Made by a program: the position numbers and the translations under genes
Source of the DNA: Rhabdornis inornatus
Lineage: Eukaryota > Chordata > Aves > Passeriformes > Rhabdornithidae
Length of the DNA stretch: 64,000 bases
Assembly: GCA_013397075.1 (NCBI GenBank)
Contig: VWZS01007474.1
Span: 534,791 to 598,790 of the forward strand
Reading direction: 5' to 3'
The notes under the pieces: model-generated
The model's database searches: none
The model's input: the letters and a program-made list of their open reading frames with translations, nothing else
Told to the model about the DNA's origin: nothing
Shown: positions 8,791 through 22,700 of the stretch, one piece after another
Numbering within the stretch: the first letter of the stretch is position 1
Layout of the letters: each line of letters opens with the position of its first letter

Positions 8791-11700
8791 TTATTTCTCC
8801 ACAAGAGAGAGCTGTAAAACTTGCTGAAGCTCTGCATCTTCCTTTTCCCGACGCTGCTTCTCCTGTTCCTCCTGCTCCCGCACAGACAATTCCATGGCAA
8901 GCTGCAAGTCTTTCTCAAAGCTGGAAGTTTCACTGGAGCTGCTGCTGTGGGAGTTCCCTGATCTGATCCCTGTCAGAAAGCTCTCCTGCAGCGCCCTGAT
9001 GGAAAAGAACAACTTTGAGAAGTAAAAGAGACAGAGCCTGTCTCATATTCATTGCAATGATCCTTCCTGGCAACTGTTTTAGATTCACAAACCTGAAAAT
9101 CTCTCCCAGAGGGGAGAAAACAGTTTGAGGATAAGAGAGCAGCTGGTCCAATGTAAATGTAAAATTCCCAATGTCAAACCTGGATTCCTTTGAATCTTTC
9201 ATAGATACCAACAGTTATATTTTCAATGGGCCTCTAAAAGCATCTTCTGGATTAAAGGATTTTCAGAAGTACCCAGAAGATTCAGTTCTTGGTTTCTTTG
9301 CACTTAACTACAGAAAGACTCCACAGTCACTAGAGCCAATTTTTAAGTGGCCATTAAATCTATGTTTTTAAGGATTACATAAGGATTTTGAAAAGAAAGA
9401 AGAGCTGCCTTGAAGTGTGTAACCTTTAAGAACCAAACATTCAACACAGAGGACCAAATTCAGAGTTTTAAGAGCAGAAGACAAGGACTGGGTTTGTACG
9501 TTGTGTAAATAATCTGTTGTGTGCACAAATCAGCCCCACAGCTGGAAAGAACTACACAAAATAATCCAGGGAGGCCCAGTTATGAGTTCTTATTTTTTGG
9601 AAAGGTTGGGAGAAGCACAAGAAGAAACCTTGAGCTTTCTGCTATTGCTACTCATATACACCAAAAAAAATTGCTTCATGCTACTGCTGGGGGTATTTTT
9701 GCTCTGTCACTGCATGGTTTGATATGAAAAAAGGTACTTACTTCTGATACTGCATGTTGAAGTCTGAGGAATATGGAACTGCTCCATTGGAAAGCACTCC
9801 CAATTCCTAGAGATGGGGGAAGAAACAATTCCACAGCAGTTATCAGATCTGCAGAGTAACTCACTGAAAGCAACCCTTAACCCACCTTTATTTCTTCTTT
9901 GAAATACATTATTTTTATCTTCTAAGGTCTTAGAAAACTGATCCTACACTGGTTTCCTTCAGCTCTTGCTGCACAGCTCTTGCCCAAGCTGCCACTGCAC
10001 AGACCCCAGCACTTACTTTATTTGGACCAGACTCCAACAAGCTCTGCTGGATGGCAAACTGCATGATCTCATTATCCTCATCCTGCACATGGATGTTCCT
10101 GCCATCATCCTGGACGTGGTAGGATTTGGGGATCTCAAACACCGACTGGTCAACCTCGAAATTAGCACCTACAGAAGCCAAACAAAGTTAAAAATAAAAA
10201 ATACACTGTGCCCTGTTTGTAACAAGTTGTAACTGAAAAGATTCTGATGAATGTTTTTGCAATAACATATTGCAACTCCCCCTGTTCCATTCCCTGAAGT
10301 TCAGCTTCTCTCTGCTCTGTGCATTCCAGGGACAGGGATGTAAAAAGGTGGAATTCCTGCACCTTCCCACCCCTTACCTGCATCACTCTGTGCACCTCCA
10401 GATGTTCTCTCAGCTGTCCTGCAGCTGTTGACATTTTCAAAAGTAATTCGGGCATTCAGCACATGAAACAGGGGAATTTCTGTAAGAGAACAAGATTTCT
10501 GTCAAAATGAAAACTCCTGCTCCACTTCCACACCCACATCAAACCCTCACATGTTTATGGAATATATTCCACAACAGCTTCCTATAATGACAAAACACAG
10601 ATGAACTCACTTCACCAAGGTGGCTTTAGTTTTTCTCAATCTCTCTCTAAATCTTTTATTTTAAAATAAGATTTGTGAAATTTAAGGCACTGAAGCTAAG
10701 AGGAAAGAGCCTGACAACAGCTCATTCCCACAAAAATGACATTGTCTTTAAAATGGTATTTCTGAATTGACTCCAGATGGACAAAACTATGTTTTAGGTA
10801 GCAGTGAGATGAGTAAAAGGCCAGTGTGATTTTTTGTAAATAATACATTGCAAAACCAAAGGAAAAAAATGGGCAGGATGTTACAATAAAAATTGCTAAA
10901 TATTACCGATTTTGACAGGAAATCCTGGTGGAAACTCCAGAGTGATGAAATCCTTAAGTCTGGCAAAATGAGCACTGGTTCTGGCCATCAGGTCAATGAT
11001 TGGAGTGACTTGTTCCATAAGAGACAAGGGGAACTCTTCACTCATCCACAAGGTTGCTTTAAATCTTAAAGACAAAGTAGGATAAAAACATCCTAAATTC
11101 ACAGTATGCAAAGCAAAACAGGCAGTTTGGCAGTGACAGGAGGTTACTAACAAGTTACAGCACCAGCCCAAATGTTTGCTTTGACTCAGTGGAATTAAAA
11201 ATAGATTATAGCTGAATACTTCAAGATCTCTCTTCTGATTAATTGTGAAAACTGGGGAAAAAAAACCACACTGGATATTTGTAAAAATGGTTTCCAGGGA
11301 TTAGATAACTAGGAAGAGACGAACTAGAAATAGTTAAAATGGTATTTCTCACTTCTGTGTTCTAACTGTTACTTCCTTTGGTCTTCCTATGTCTCTGCCT
11401 TTCAAATCAAATTCTGGGTCGAAGTATTCCTCCAGAGAAATAGCAGTGGGATTGTTGGTTGCAGCATACTCTGTTGTTCTGGATGTACTCTAGAAGGAAA
11501 GAGAGGAAAAAAACAAAACTCAAAAAGTACTGAACAGACAGTGGCTACTACAAGAAACTTTTAATTTACCCTTTGTGAAGTAACTCCCCTATTTCAGACA
11601 CACTGACACACAGCTATGAACACCAACTGTTATTAGACTGGTTTTACTGAGGTTAGAAATCCCCAAGCTTTTTAGAGACAGGAAAAAAATCTACTTAGAT

Positions 11701-14700
11701 ACTTTACAACTGGAAACCAACCAGAAATACATACACTAGCATTCCTAGGCTCCAAATCCTTTAGTAAAGTCAAAACTTGGATGGAAAATTTGAACCCAAA
11801 ATCTCTAAATCCCTGTAAATGTGCAATGCCATCCTGACAGAGAGCCAGCAAATCCATTATCCACTGCTCTTTTGCAGTTTAGAAGCTTCTAAAGCCACAT
11901 GGAATTATAGAATGGTTTGGGTTGGAAGGGATCTTAAAGTTCAGCTATTTCCAACCAAAAAACAAACATCCTCGGGGAAATGAAAACCTCATAATCAAAA
12001 GTGCTGCCAAACTAAGGAAACAAGTGGTGACTCCACAACCAGGAATTCCTACCGGCACAGTGACCTGTGCTGACATCAGACACTCACCTGAGCACCACAT
12101 TCATGCTCCACTGTCCCCAGGAATGATTCCAGAGGGTTCCTATCAGCTTCAGGTAACAGGAGGGAAAACAAAAACAGCCATTAGTATTAATTAGCAGTAA
12201 AACTGGCACTCAGGCAAGGCTTCCCAACCAAAGGGAAGCTGTTCAGACCTCCTGTGAGCTTTACCAGAGAAGCCCAGGACCTACAGCTGATGGTATAAAA
12301 CAGGTACAACACACAGAGCAAAGATTTTCAGTGGTTTCTATGATTAGCAGACACCTTTATGAGTGCCTCAGTGGCCCCAGGGTAGGAGAATTTCCATATA
12401 AAGTTACTGGCTGGTGACCCTTTACTCTAATTCAAGTACCAGAAGTAATTAGTAGACCAAAACAAAAATTCCAAGCAAACAAAGTCTCTGTGAATCTTGT
12501 ATTCATGGCCAAAGTGAAGTAAGGGCAGGAATACATTCCAGAGCAGAAAAGTGCAGTCTCTTAAAACTGTCAGTAAACTTTCAACAGGTTTGAAGGGTTT
12601 CTCCTTCCTCTAAATAGAGCTGGGATAAAACCAGGTTCATTTGTAGGTTAAGAGTGAAATAATGAGCTGCCTCAGACACAGAAAACATCAAAGAAAAGCA
12701 GAGCAAAGTCAGCAAGAAGAGAATTTCCTTGTTTGTCTGACACAGAGTAGGTGTCAGAGAGTCAATAGGTTCTATTTATTCCAAATTTTCCTGTGAGGAA
12801 GATACCTTTATATCTCCTCTTCTCCTCTTCTGTTAAATGTTCTGTTCTGATCCGTGTGATCACGTTCACGTTGTTTGCCATGTAGACCTTGCAAAAAATA
12901 CAGGGAAAAAAACCAAGCAGCATCACAGGTTAAAGAAAGAGTTCCTCAGTAAAACATCATGCACACAAACCAACTCAACCAACCTCAACACCAGACAGGC
13001 ATTTCCAAGAGATTTTAAGAGGGAATGGAAGAGGAAAGTCAGGGAATGCTATCTCTAATCAGAGATTAGTTATAAGACCTCAGAAATTATATTTAGTGAC
13101 AGTTTAGTCCTGCAGGAACACTCATGAACCCCCTGCCCAGCTGAACAGCCCTGCAGTCTCACCAGGAAAAACCTACAGATAAATGTAAAAGCTACTCAGC
13201 ACTTACTCTTCTGGTGAACGAAATTACAAAATGTAATTTATTGCACCAATTCCCAAACCTGGAGTAAACACAATCAGGGAAACTGCGATTCTGAACCTAA
13301 ATTCCTACCACAGTAAGGCTGTAAAACCACCCTAAAAAATATTTCACTGAGGTGAAATGGAGGTCAAAACCAGTGTCAGGTGGAACCATTTTAAGAAGCT
13401 GTGACTCAAGTGCAGGGCAGAGTCCAGTTCACGAATTCATGATGCCACTCATGGCTGCTGGTCCTTTGCAATGCTGTTATTATCAACAGGTTCCTCAACT
13501 TTCACCCACTGAAACAATGGCAATGTTCAAGTGTGAGTTAAGTGCCAGCCTTTGGAAGGGAAGGACTGTGGGCAGCTCTGCTGAACTTTCTGTCCCTCTT
13601 CTCCTCTCTTCAATCCCCCTCTGTCCCCTGTTGGCATTCCTGCACATGAGCTCCATCCCTCCCACAAGCCTGGAAGTTCCTCACTCCAGTCCAATTCTGC
13701 TGGCAACACAATGAAGGTCCCAATAGGAATTTTAAGACCTGAAATAGCCAGGAAGTACAGGAAAAGCACAGCCAGACTTCAATTTGCTGCAAGATCTGCC
13801 AGAAGAACAGAACAGGCTTTACCTTGGCTTCATAACCATTGACACCTTCTGATTTTTCTGTCCTCCATACCCAGAATCCAGATGTGGTTCTGACAAAAAG
13901 GGAATACCACAAGTGTCTACACAGCTGCATTTCTACACAACCCTCAGCTAGTTCTGCTAAATCTCAGTTTAAACAACATTTGTCAGATTATTAATTCCAG
14001 ATAGCTGGCTAAATAGATGTAGTCATGAAGAAAGACAAATACACATCTGTTAAAAGACACACTGTGCACATTTACTTAAAATATTCATGTGACAGATGAC
14101 TTATTTGTTACCAAGTCCAAGTTCTTGTCCATCAGTTCCAGCACGTGGATTTGGGTGAAGCACAAACTTGCAGTGAGCAACTGACTCAATCTTAGAAGCC
14201 TTTTCCAATCTCAATGATTCTATCCCACTAATGTGATAAACTGGAAGTTTTCTGCCAATGATTTCTTTCAACTGGGAACTTTTTACCAAGCAATAGTGGC
14301 AATCTGACCAACCCAAATTTCTTTATCTAGCAATTTATGAAGCTTAAAGTAATTTCAGCTTTGATTATTTTTAATTTTCAAAGCTTTTGCGAGCTTGTCA
14401 TTAAAGCTATTTTCAAACATAACATCGAAATGTTTATTTGCTAAGAGAAGCTCTCTGTCTTACCTCTCAAAAGCAATGTTTTTGGTGTCAAGGCACGTGC
14501 TGATGATTGGAGTTGTAAGGCGCCTCTCCACATCTTTCCTCTTGGGCGTCATTGATCCCAATGTCAAACGTTTCATGTGCTGGGAGATCTCAAACCTCTC
14601 TGTCGTGACAAACTTGTCATCGTGGTTGATCTCGATGAGCTCTGCCCAGCCACCAGTGTCTGGTGGAAAAAGGCATATTTTAAGTTAAAAAACTCAGCAA

Positions 14701-17700
14701 GTGTTCCAAGGTGAAAAGCTGGGGGTATATCACGTATCAAACCTGACTGTTTCTGCACTCAGCTGGGAGTGGAGATGGACCTAAAATTATTTTTTATACG
14801 TAGAGCAGCAGAAGAGAAACAGTAAAATATTGAAATTTTAGCCCTATTACCAAATTTTTACCTCAGATTTAATCAAAGCAAAGAAGTTAAGCCATCATAA
14901 AACAGTATCTCTATGAGACATGAATATAAGCATAAAACATCCATAGAACACAAGAGGCCTTTTTCGTGTCAAATCAGGATTTCTCACTGTGCTCACACAG
15001 TATTTAGGGATCAGTGGTGCAGACAGGTGAACTTTTTACCTTCTCCCTTGAAGATGACAGTCCTCCTGCCCCTCTCCCAGCTCATGTTCTCAAAGCCCAG
15101 CAAGGTGATGTCAACACGCAGCTTGGCCCGGCTCTTCCAGATGCGGCACACGTCGCTCGGGCACACCCTGGAGACCAGGGGCACTGGGAGAAACGGGAGA
15201 AATGGAAAGGGAAAATGTGCAAGGGGTGCAGCACAGAGGAAATGAACTCCAGCACAGGGATTGCTCACTCCTGGGAATGTCATTCCAGATATTGATCCTC
15301 TTTAGCTTTAAGAACATCCAGCTTAGGGCAAAACCGGCATAATTTAAAGAGGAATATGAAAAGGAAGAAGATATTTGTTCAGACTGAAAGGTGTGAAATG
15401 GCATAAACCCCATACCTGGTAGTCTAATACTTTGATATTTGAAATATTTAGCCATCTCTGAGGCCTGGTGTTCATTCCTTTCAGGGAAAAGCAGGGATTT
15501 CCCAAACAGCTATACAATCACTTCAGCCATGGATGGCCAGGGACAGGTAAAAAACCCTCAAAAAAGTCTTCAGCAATTGCAACAGCTAAATTCTCCACTA
15601 CCAAAAACCAACCAACCAAATAAACAGGAAACAAAGAATAATTGTGCAACAAAAGCACAAGAGATCATTTTGAGATGGAGGAGAGGAAGATTCCGGGGAG
15701 CGGACATTTCCCTGCCTGTGCTGTGGGACATTTGTAACTCATTTTTACAGCTTGGAATTGGTAACAAGGAGCAGGATTCTTACCCCAGCTAGTGAACTCC
15801 CATTTCATTTCCACATAAAAGTCAGGAGTCTGCAGAAGGAAAACACCTGATGAATACCTCATGAAATAGTTTGACATACAATGCAGCATCTCCTGTGAAC
15901 ATTTTAGATAAAGGAAAAAAAAAAAAAGGACAGCAGAACTGGCAAAATGATAAGTGAATGCTAAAACTGAAATTGAAAGCAGCAAACACAACAGGCACTG
16001 CCCTGCCCCTGCTGATTTCTGGGGAGCTGTTCTTTCTTGTTTTACTGGAGGGGCAGTAATGTCTTCAAGATTCAGCCTCCAAAATACTGACAAAGCATTT
16101 AAATAAAGTCAAGGAAAGGCCTCCATGTCCCTCAGCACTATGGAATATGCAGGTTGGAACAAAACACAGTTGCCCAGCTGATTGCAATAGTTCACTTAAC
16201 TGAACTACTTGAATGAGAATTCAAGCAGTGATTTCAGTCTGGAGTGAGAGTTTACACTTCAATAAATCATTACCTCATTAATTTTCTGCAGTAACTCAGG
16301 AACTCCTCCGAGAGTCATGGAGGTCTGCTGGTAATCCCGATGCTGCAGGATCAGCTGGACCATCTCTGGATCCCCTGTGCTGACAGCCTCATGCAAAACT
16401 GAAAAAAACCCAGCCACAGCCTCGTGTGACTCTGCTTGCTGACCAAAATTCCACATAAAAACAAAGAACATCTGCTAGTGAAAGAATCCCACCTCAGGCT
16501 GTCCTTACCCGTCCATCCCTGCGCGTTCTCCTTGGTCACATCAGCCTTGTGCTGCAGGAGGACCTTGGCAGATTCTATGTAACCCAAGGAAACAGCCAAG
16601 TGCAGCAAGGTCCGGCCCCGTGGATCCCGCTGGTCAACATCCTGTCAGTGCCCGAGACAGAAACAAGGCAGCTCATCAGAGCTTGCACAAACAGAGGGTT
16701 AATCCAGGAGACAATATTCCCTGCCATTCCCATGAATCTGCTCCCAAACTCTACTGCACTGCCCTTCTGTGGGGCTGTCTCACTTCCCCAGGTGAATAAA
16801 AGGAGAAGCAGAACGGGGCCTATGAAACGACACCAAAACTGTAGGACAGGAGTTCTTGTTGGTGCCCCTCATTTCTTTTTCTGGCATTATTTCCCCTCCC
16901 CAGAAGGCTCAGGAGGAGATGGGAGTTCTTGTCCCTGTGCATCACCAAGAGGCTGAGACCCCACCGAGGCTTAAACTGTACAACAAAATGGGGAAGAGGG
17001 GAAAAAAAAGGCAACAGGGCATACAACACAGCTTTTGGACAGCACTTTTGGAAAGGACAGAAGCAGATGATGTTTCACAAAGCACACACAGCACAATGAG
17101 GAGTGAGGGCATTCTCTACAAGTCACTAAAATAAAAAATAAATATACAGGCACAAATATCCAAAACATGCAAGCACAACATACTCATACCTTACACATTT
17201 TTCACTATTAGCTTAGAGATTTGAAACAGAAGAGCATCTATAACTAAAGGAAAAGGGGAAAGTCAATAGCAGAATGAGAAAGGAAGGTTATTATGCACGT
17301 TAACAGCGTTATCTGGCAGCTTCAAGTCAGAATATCTCACAGAGAGTGGAAAAGCTTCGCTTTAAAGCATCTTCTCTTCACTTCTGGGGTGGAACATGAA
17401 TTAATTTGCTTCCCCGCCTCCTACAGCTCCAACACTGCAGCACCAAAGGGCTCCAAGGGTCCCTCCCCACTGTTTTTTTGCAGTTCCCTGGTCCCTACAT
17501 GCCCAACCCCGTTTGCTACTCCAGCTGCAGCTGGGAAGTGGCTTCAATCCCTCCGGCAGCAGGAAGCTCATCCCAAAGAAGCAGGGGGAAATGTATCTTT
17601 GGAATACTTTGAAAGAAAAAAAAAAAAAAACAAAGGGTTTAAAAGTAGGTAAAGGAAGTAAGAGACGGAGTCCATCTTCACACGCTGCTGGGAACGGAAG

Positions 17701-18841
17701 GAGGAAGCAGCATTCCACAGGTGGGAGCTGCTGAGTGATCCCTATTTAACCACAAACTCTCCCAGGTGTCAGAAATAAACACACAGGAGCAACGTGCCAG
17801 TGAGGTTAAAGTTTTGTTAATGTATAAGGTGACACAAATTAGATAAAAAGTGACTGCATTCCAAAGATTCTCCCAAACCAGGGCAGGAACATGCTCTAAG
17901 CAGGAATTAGTAAGTCAGGTGCACCGTTAGAGCTGCAGGTGACAGTCAGGAGGTGGCACAGCTGGTCTTGGGCTCACGTACTTGTGGTGTCAGGTATAAT
18001 TAATTAATCAGCTCTGCTCATTAACTGTACCTCACCCTAGCCCCTGTCAGAGCTTTTCCACAGCAGTTCAGCCAGAAGGATTTTTGCTGCTCAAGCTCTG
18101 CTGCAGCTTTCAGGCCATTTCCTTACGTCATCATGTCCCAGAGAGGGGACAGCTTTGTGTTTTCTACTCTGCAGCATGGAACAATGATCCATTTTTTTTT
18201 TAACCAGAGATGCTGAAAACATTCCAACCAATATAAAAACTCTGCCCCCAATCTTGGGCAGCAACAAATCTAGAAGAACTGATGATGCTCAGCAAGATGG
18301 GGGCTGGTCTGATGTCCAGCAGCAGCAGCCACCTTTGCTGTACGTTGACTTCCCATTAAGATAAACACTATTTATTGCTTTAATAAATTAATTAGTGTCC
18401 ATGACAGCTGCTCTCCTTGAGAGACTTCTAACTCCTTCAAAGAGCTACGCTGCAGCTGCACTGGAGTGCTCAGAGCAAAGCTTTGCAGATGGGAAGCTAA
18501 CGTTTAGTACCTGACAGAAAAGCATATTCCTACACCTCCGTACATCACTCCCACACCACAAATAAACAGGTAACGAAGCGCAGGGATCCCTCAAGCCCAG
18601 CGAACGCTCCTGGCAGTACCACCAGGCTGCTTCTCCCTGGTACAGCAGCGAGCGAGGGCCACCAAGCCCCGCAGTGTGGCACAAGCTCTTTCGGAGCCAC
18701 CAGCCCACCTCCAGCAGCCCCCGCAGGGCCCGGGCCCCCCGTTACCTGGTCCTGCAGCTCCTCGTCCAGCCGCCTGTAGTCGTTATTCCACACCAGGACA
18801 TGGAGGGGGAATGCGCTGCTGGCCCCGCCAGGAGAGCTCAT
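8791..18841 (-). CDS. ANKRD13A: ANKRD13A, ankyrin repeat and ubiquitin-interacting-motif protein
   Basis: Fifteen coding exons on the minus strand: 18746-18841 (ATG at 18841), 16509-16641, 16274-16398, 15784-15829, 15040-15183, 14464-14659, 13823-13889, 12806-12887, 12088-12146, 11353-11489, 10907-11064, 10378-10479, 10017-10168, 9742-9806 and 8791-8995 (TAA). Phases agree throughout and give 588 residues, against about 590 in human. The N-terminal ankyrin repeats include GRTLLHLAVSLGYIESAKVL. The central GPCR-chaperone-like domain includes MKWEFTSW, DVCRIWKS and NGYEAK. The C-terminus has four ubiquitin-interacting motifs, around EIMQFAIQQSLLES, ALQESFL, DLQLAMEL and AELQQVLQLSLVEK. Family knowledge: it binds Lys63-linked ubiquitin on internalised receptors such as EGFR at the plasma membrane and endosomes. 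It is head to head with GIT2. ANKRD13 paralogues exist, but the GIT2 neighbour fixes this as the A copy. Confidence 0.96.
11899..11945 (-). mobile_element. CR1 LINE, short 3' remnant
   Basis: About 47 bases match the reverse complement of the CR1 3' terminus (ATTATAGAATGGTTTGGGTT onwards). It lies in the ANKRD13A intron 11490-12087 and nothing more of the element is recognisable. Confidence 0.7.
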
Positions 18842-19723
18842 CCCAGCACACACCTGCGGAGGGGCAGCCAGGGCCCCTCACTCTGCCCTCTCTGGATGCT
18901 GGAGATCCCCAAGTTACTCAAGCCCTGACCCCTTCAGCTTCTCGTCTCTGCTAGCACCCACCTGGCCCAGGTATGTGTGTGTGTGTGTGTGTGCGAGCTT
19001 GGGCCACAACCCCCTATGAACTCTTCACCCTTCTCCAAGGGGAGCCCCATGCAAAACCCCGCCGCGGGAGTCTCCCTTGCTCCTGGTGCCCTTCGGAGCC
19101 CCCTCAGCCCCGCTCCCGGGGGTCTCCCCGCTCTCGCCCCCTCAGCCGTCCCTATCCCTCTTCCCTGTCCCTCCAGGGACGGCTGGGACGAACCACAGCG
19201 CGGCCGGAGCAGGGGGGCTCCTCGCGGTCCTCCGCACTCCACCGCCACCAACAACCGCACAAAAAGCGGAAGCTGCTCCCCCTCCCCCTCTGCGGGCAGA
19301 CAGATGGAACGTCCCGCCCTCAGCTGTCCCATTGCCTTCCGCGCGGGGGGAGCGCTCAGCGCTCACCCCGCCTTCGCCCGGCCGTGGTTTCGTTCGCCTG
19401 CCTGCCATGGCGGGTGAGGGCAGGGCTTGCTGCACAGCGGCCTCTTCCACCAGCCTTCCGAAGCCCTGTGTCTCCCGTCACCCCGCCGAGAGAGCGCAGC
19501 GGGCGGGCGGTACGCGGCCCCGGGCGGGAGCGCTCGGTGCTGCGTCGCTGAACTAGAGCTTAGTTGAAGGCAGGCCCCCGTGCCAGGAGTAAAGATGGCG
19601 ACACGGGCGACATGCGGAGCGGCACAGGGTGGCTCGGTGCGCATGCTCGGGGCCGGCCCGGGGCTGGCGGGGCCCGTTACCGGCCCCGCTGCCGCCGCTG
19701 CCGCCGNTGCCGCCGGTCCCGCG
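18842..19723. promoter_or_regulatory. Bidirectional CpG-rich promoter of ANKRD13A (-) and GIT2 (+)
   Basis: Only 882 bases separate the two start codons, and the stretch from about 19060 to 19800 is GC- and CpG-rich. A TGCGCATGC palindrome at 19638-19646 fits an NRF1 site, and AAGATGGCGAC at 19592-19602 fits a YY1 site close to a start site. Both are typical of divergent housekeeping promoters. A GCC-repeat 5' UTR with one N at 19707 precedes the GIT2 ATG. Any non-coding first exon would lie here too. The factor assignments rest on motif resemblance only. Confidence 0.7.
18974..18993. repeat. (TG)10 microsatellite
   Basis: Ten TG dinucleotides at the ANKRD13A side of the shared promoter. Confidence 0.95.
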
Positions 19724-22700
19724 ATGGCGAAGCGCCTGAGGAGCAGCGAGGTCTGCGCCGACTGCAGCGCTCAGGGTAGGCTCGGCACCGCCACCGGGCT
19801 CGTCCCGCAGACCCCTCTCGGGCCGGGGGCCGCGGGGGCGCCGCTGGCCCGGGGGTGTCACCGCCCCGAAGCGACCGGCGCTACACCTGTGATGGGCCGG
19901 GATGGTTTAGGGTGGGAAGGGACCTTAAAGCTTTTCCCGTCCACCCCTTGCCAGGGGCAGGACACCTTCCAGGAGCCCAGGTTGCTCCAAGCCCCTGGGA
20001 CACAACTCGGTGTCCGAGTGTCCGGGTCCCGCTGGCACCGCCGCCCCTCCCGAGCCCGGGGCGGGCAGAGCTCCGGGGAACATCCTGTAGATCTCCAACA
20101 GCGTGAAAGGAAATGTGGAGCTCCCCGGGTTAGGAAGGAGGAAAGCTGACAGAAATCCACCTTCAGTCACGGGGCTGAAAGGTGGGAGGAGGGCGTAGGT
20201 GGGAATGTGTCACTGGAGGGGACCGGGGCTGTTTTGGGGGAGTCGGGAAGGCGAGAGCGGGGCTGAGCTGGGAGCTGTTCATCCATTCCCGTATTCCCAG
20301 CGTCGGGGGGAGTTAAACTGGGAGTTGTCCCACGGCTGGGTTGGGTGTAGGTGTCCCAAACTTCCAAGGAAAGTTGCGTTGAGGTGTCTGGAGGCGCGGA
20401 CACGCTCAGGGAGCAGCGTCTGCTCTGGGCTGACACGTATCCACTGCAGATCCGTTCGGGAGCTTATGGAAACTGATCTTTCGAGAGGCTGTTGCATCTC
20501 CTGACCATCTGTAGTTCTGCTGCTCTTGTGTCTAAAACTGTCCTGCTTTATTTCATCAGCTCCGTGTGTTTATTCTGTCTGTATCTTTTCTGTCTCTCTA
20601 GTTTTTGCTGTTTGTGTTCTGGGCAGGTTCTTCCAATATAATTAATTAATTATGCACGTACTGAAATGAATTAAAACGCTGTAATGTAGATAACACTTGA
20701 ATTGGCTGAAGATAGGATGTGAGAGAGGGGAGAACAACTTTCATTAAATCTAAGTTATGTTTTAAAAATTATAAAAATTCCAAATTAACTTCCAGGAAGT
20801 GCCTTTATTCTTTTTACAGAAGGAATTCTTCCCTGTGAGGGTAGTGAGGCCCTGGCAGAGGGTGCCCAGAGAAGGTTGCCACATCCTTGGAAGTGCCCAA
20901 GACCGGGTTGGACAGGAATTGGAGCAACCTGGGATAATGGATGCTATCCCTGCCCATGGTAGGGATTGGAACTGGGTGAGCTTTAAGCTCCCTCCAACCC
21001 AAACCAGTCTGGGGTTCTGGGATTGTACTGGTATCTCTGTAGAAATTTGGTTTTACAATAGATGGAGCTGGTATCTCTCAGGCAGGCAATTGTCCCTATC
21101 GCACACGGTAGCCTATCTGTGCTCCCACACATCAGGGGTGTTCTGGCTCGGAGATAAAGCCGTGTGAATTGTGTTCCTTAAGCTCCTCGCGGTATCGGAA
21201 TCACTGTCAGGGTAATCCTGTAGCCCAGCTTTTTATCGTGACATTAGAGCACTGCCAGGTCTTTACTTATTCACTAGAAATCCTCTGGCTTATCCACGTG
21301 TATAAAGAAACCTTAATTTAATCTTTCTCTAAATAAAAGGAATCAACCCCTTCCTCTAGCTAAAGCAGAGGGTTTGTCTGTAGGTGCAGGGGGGCTGTGC
21401 CAGGAGCCCTGGGGGCTGCAGCCTTTGCACCACAGCGGGTGTGCCCGGTACCTGCATTAATTAGTGCTTCCCCTGGAACCTCATCAATGCCCCCTTTGTC
21501 TGTGCGGCAGAGCATGGAGGCTTTTCTGTGACACGGGGTGATCTTAGAGGAGCTCTTGTGCTGTACTTCCTATCCCGAGGCAGGAGCTCAGTTCTCAAAC
21601 CCACAGCCGGGCTTGTCTTCATCTCACGCTTCCTGTTTTGAACCACCCTGCAGGTTCCTGAAAGCACCCGCCCGGCCCTGCAGCTTCTCCCCAATTGTCT
21701 TTTGTACCAAAAACCAGCGTGGGCAGCAGGGCCAGGCTGTGACCACCCCTGTGCTGGACACTGAGGCCACACAGTTGCTTTGTCCAGCTCTGGGCCCCTC
21801 TCTCCAGGACAGACATGGAGGGGCTGGAGCGTGTTCAGGGAAGGGAACAGAGCTGGGGAAGGGCCTGGAGCACCAGGAACGGTGAGGGAGCTGGGAAAGG
21901 GGCTCAGCCTGGAGAAAAGGAGGCTCAGGGGGGACCTTCTGTCTCTGCACAACTCCCCGATAGGAAGGGACAGCCAGGGGGAACAGGCTCTGCTCCCAGG
22001 GAACAGGGACAGGATGAGAGGAAACTGCATCAAACTGTGCCAGGGGAGGGTCAGGTTGGACACCAAGAGGAATTTCCTCATGGAAAGGGTGGTCAGGACT
22101 TGGAACTGCCCAGAGAGGTTTGGATTCCCCGTTCCTGGAGGTGTCCAAGGAATTCCTGGATGTGGCACTCAGTGCTTTGGGCTGGTGACAAGGGGATGAT
22201 CAATCACAGGTTGGCCTCAGTGGTCTCAGAGGTCTTTTCCAACCTCAGTGATTCTGAGATTCTCTGCATTTTGGTACTGACTTAAACATATTCTGATAGA
22301 GTCCATAATTAGGTCTCTCTTAAAAATTACTCAAATTCCGGGACAGACACTTCATTGCATTAAGTTTAAACTTGAAATATCCAGGAGCATTGGGTGTTGA
22401 GGTGGATGTGAAGAAAACCCCTAGTGCTGACTGTTGATAAAGCAGAGCAATGCTCACAAACAGCCTGGAAATGGGCAAGGGAAAGGATCCCTAAGGATCC
22501 CATCTGTGTGTGATGAGGTTGTCTCTAACAAGAAGGGACCAGGTTCATTAATCTGGAAGGCTGCCTCAGTTTGGGTCATTAGGTTGCCATGAATGCATCT
22601 CATTCCATTGCTATTCTTCTTCTCATTGGAAGTCAATGTTTTCAAATAACGGAATGATTTGACAAGGAGTTCTATGTGCTTGTTGTAATTTGTTTTTTTA

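Noticed and set aside
21461..22285. Open frames of 150-235 residues on both strands
   Set aside because: They lie in a 5'-truncated CR1 element; neither strand shows an intact reverse transcriptase or endonuclease domain.
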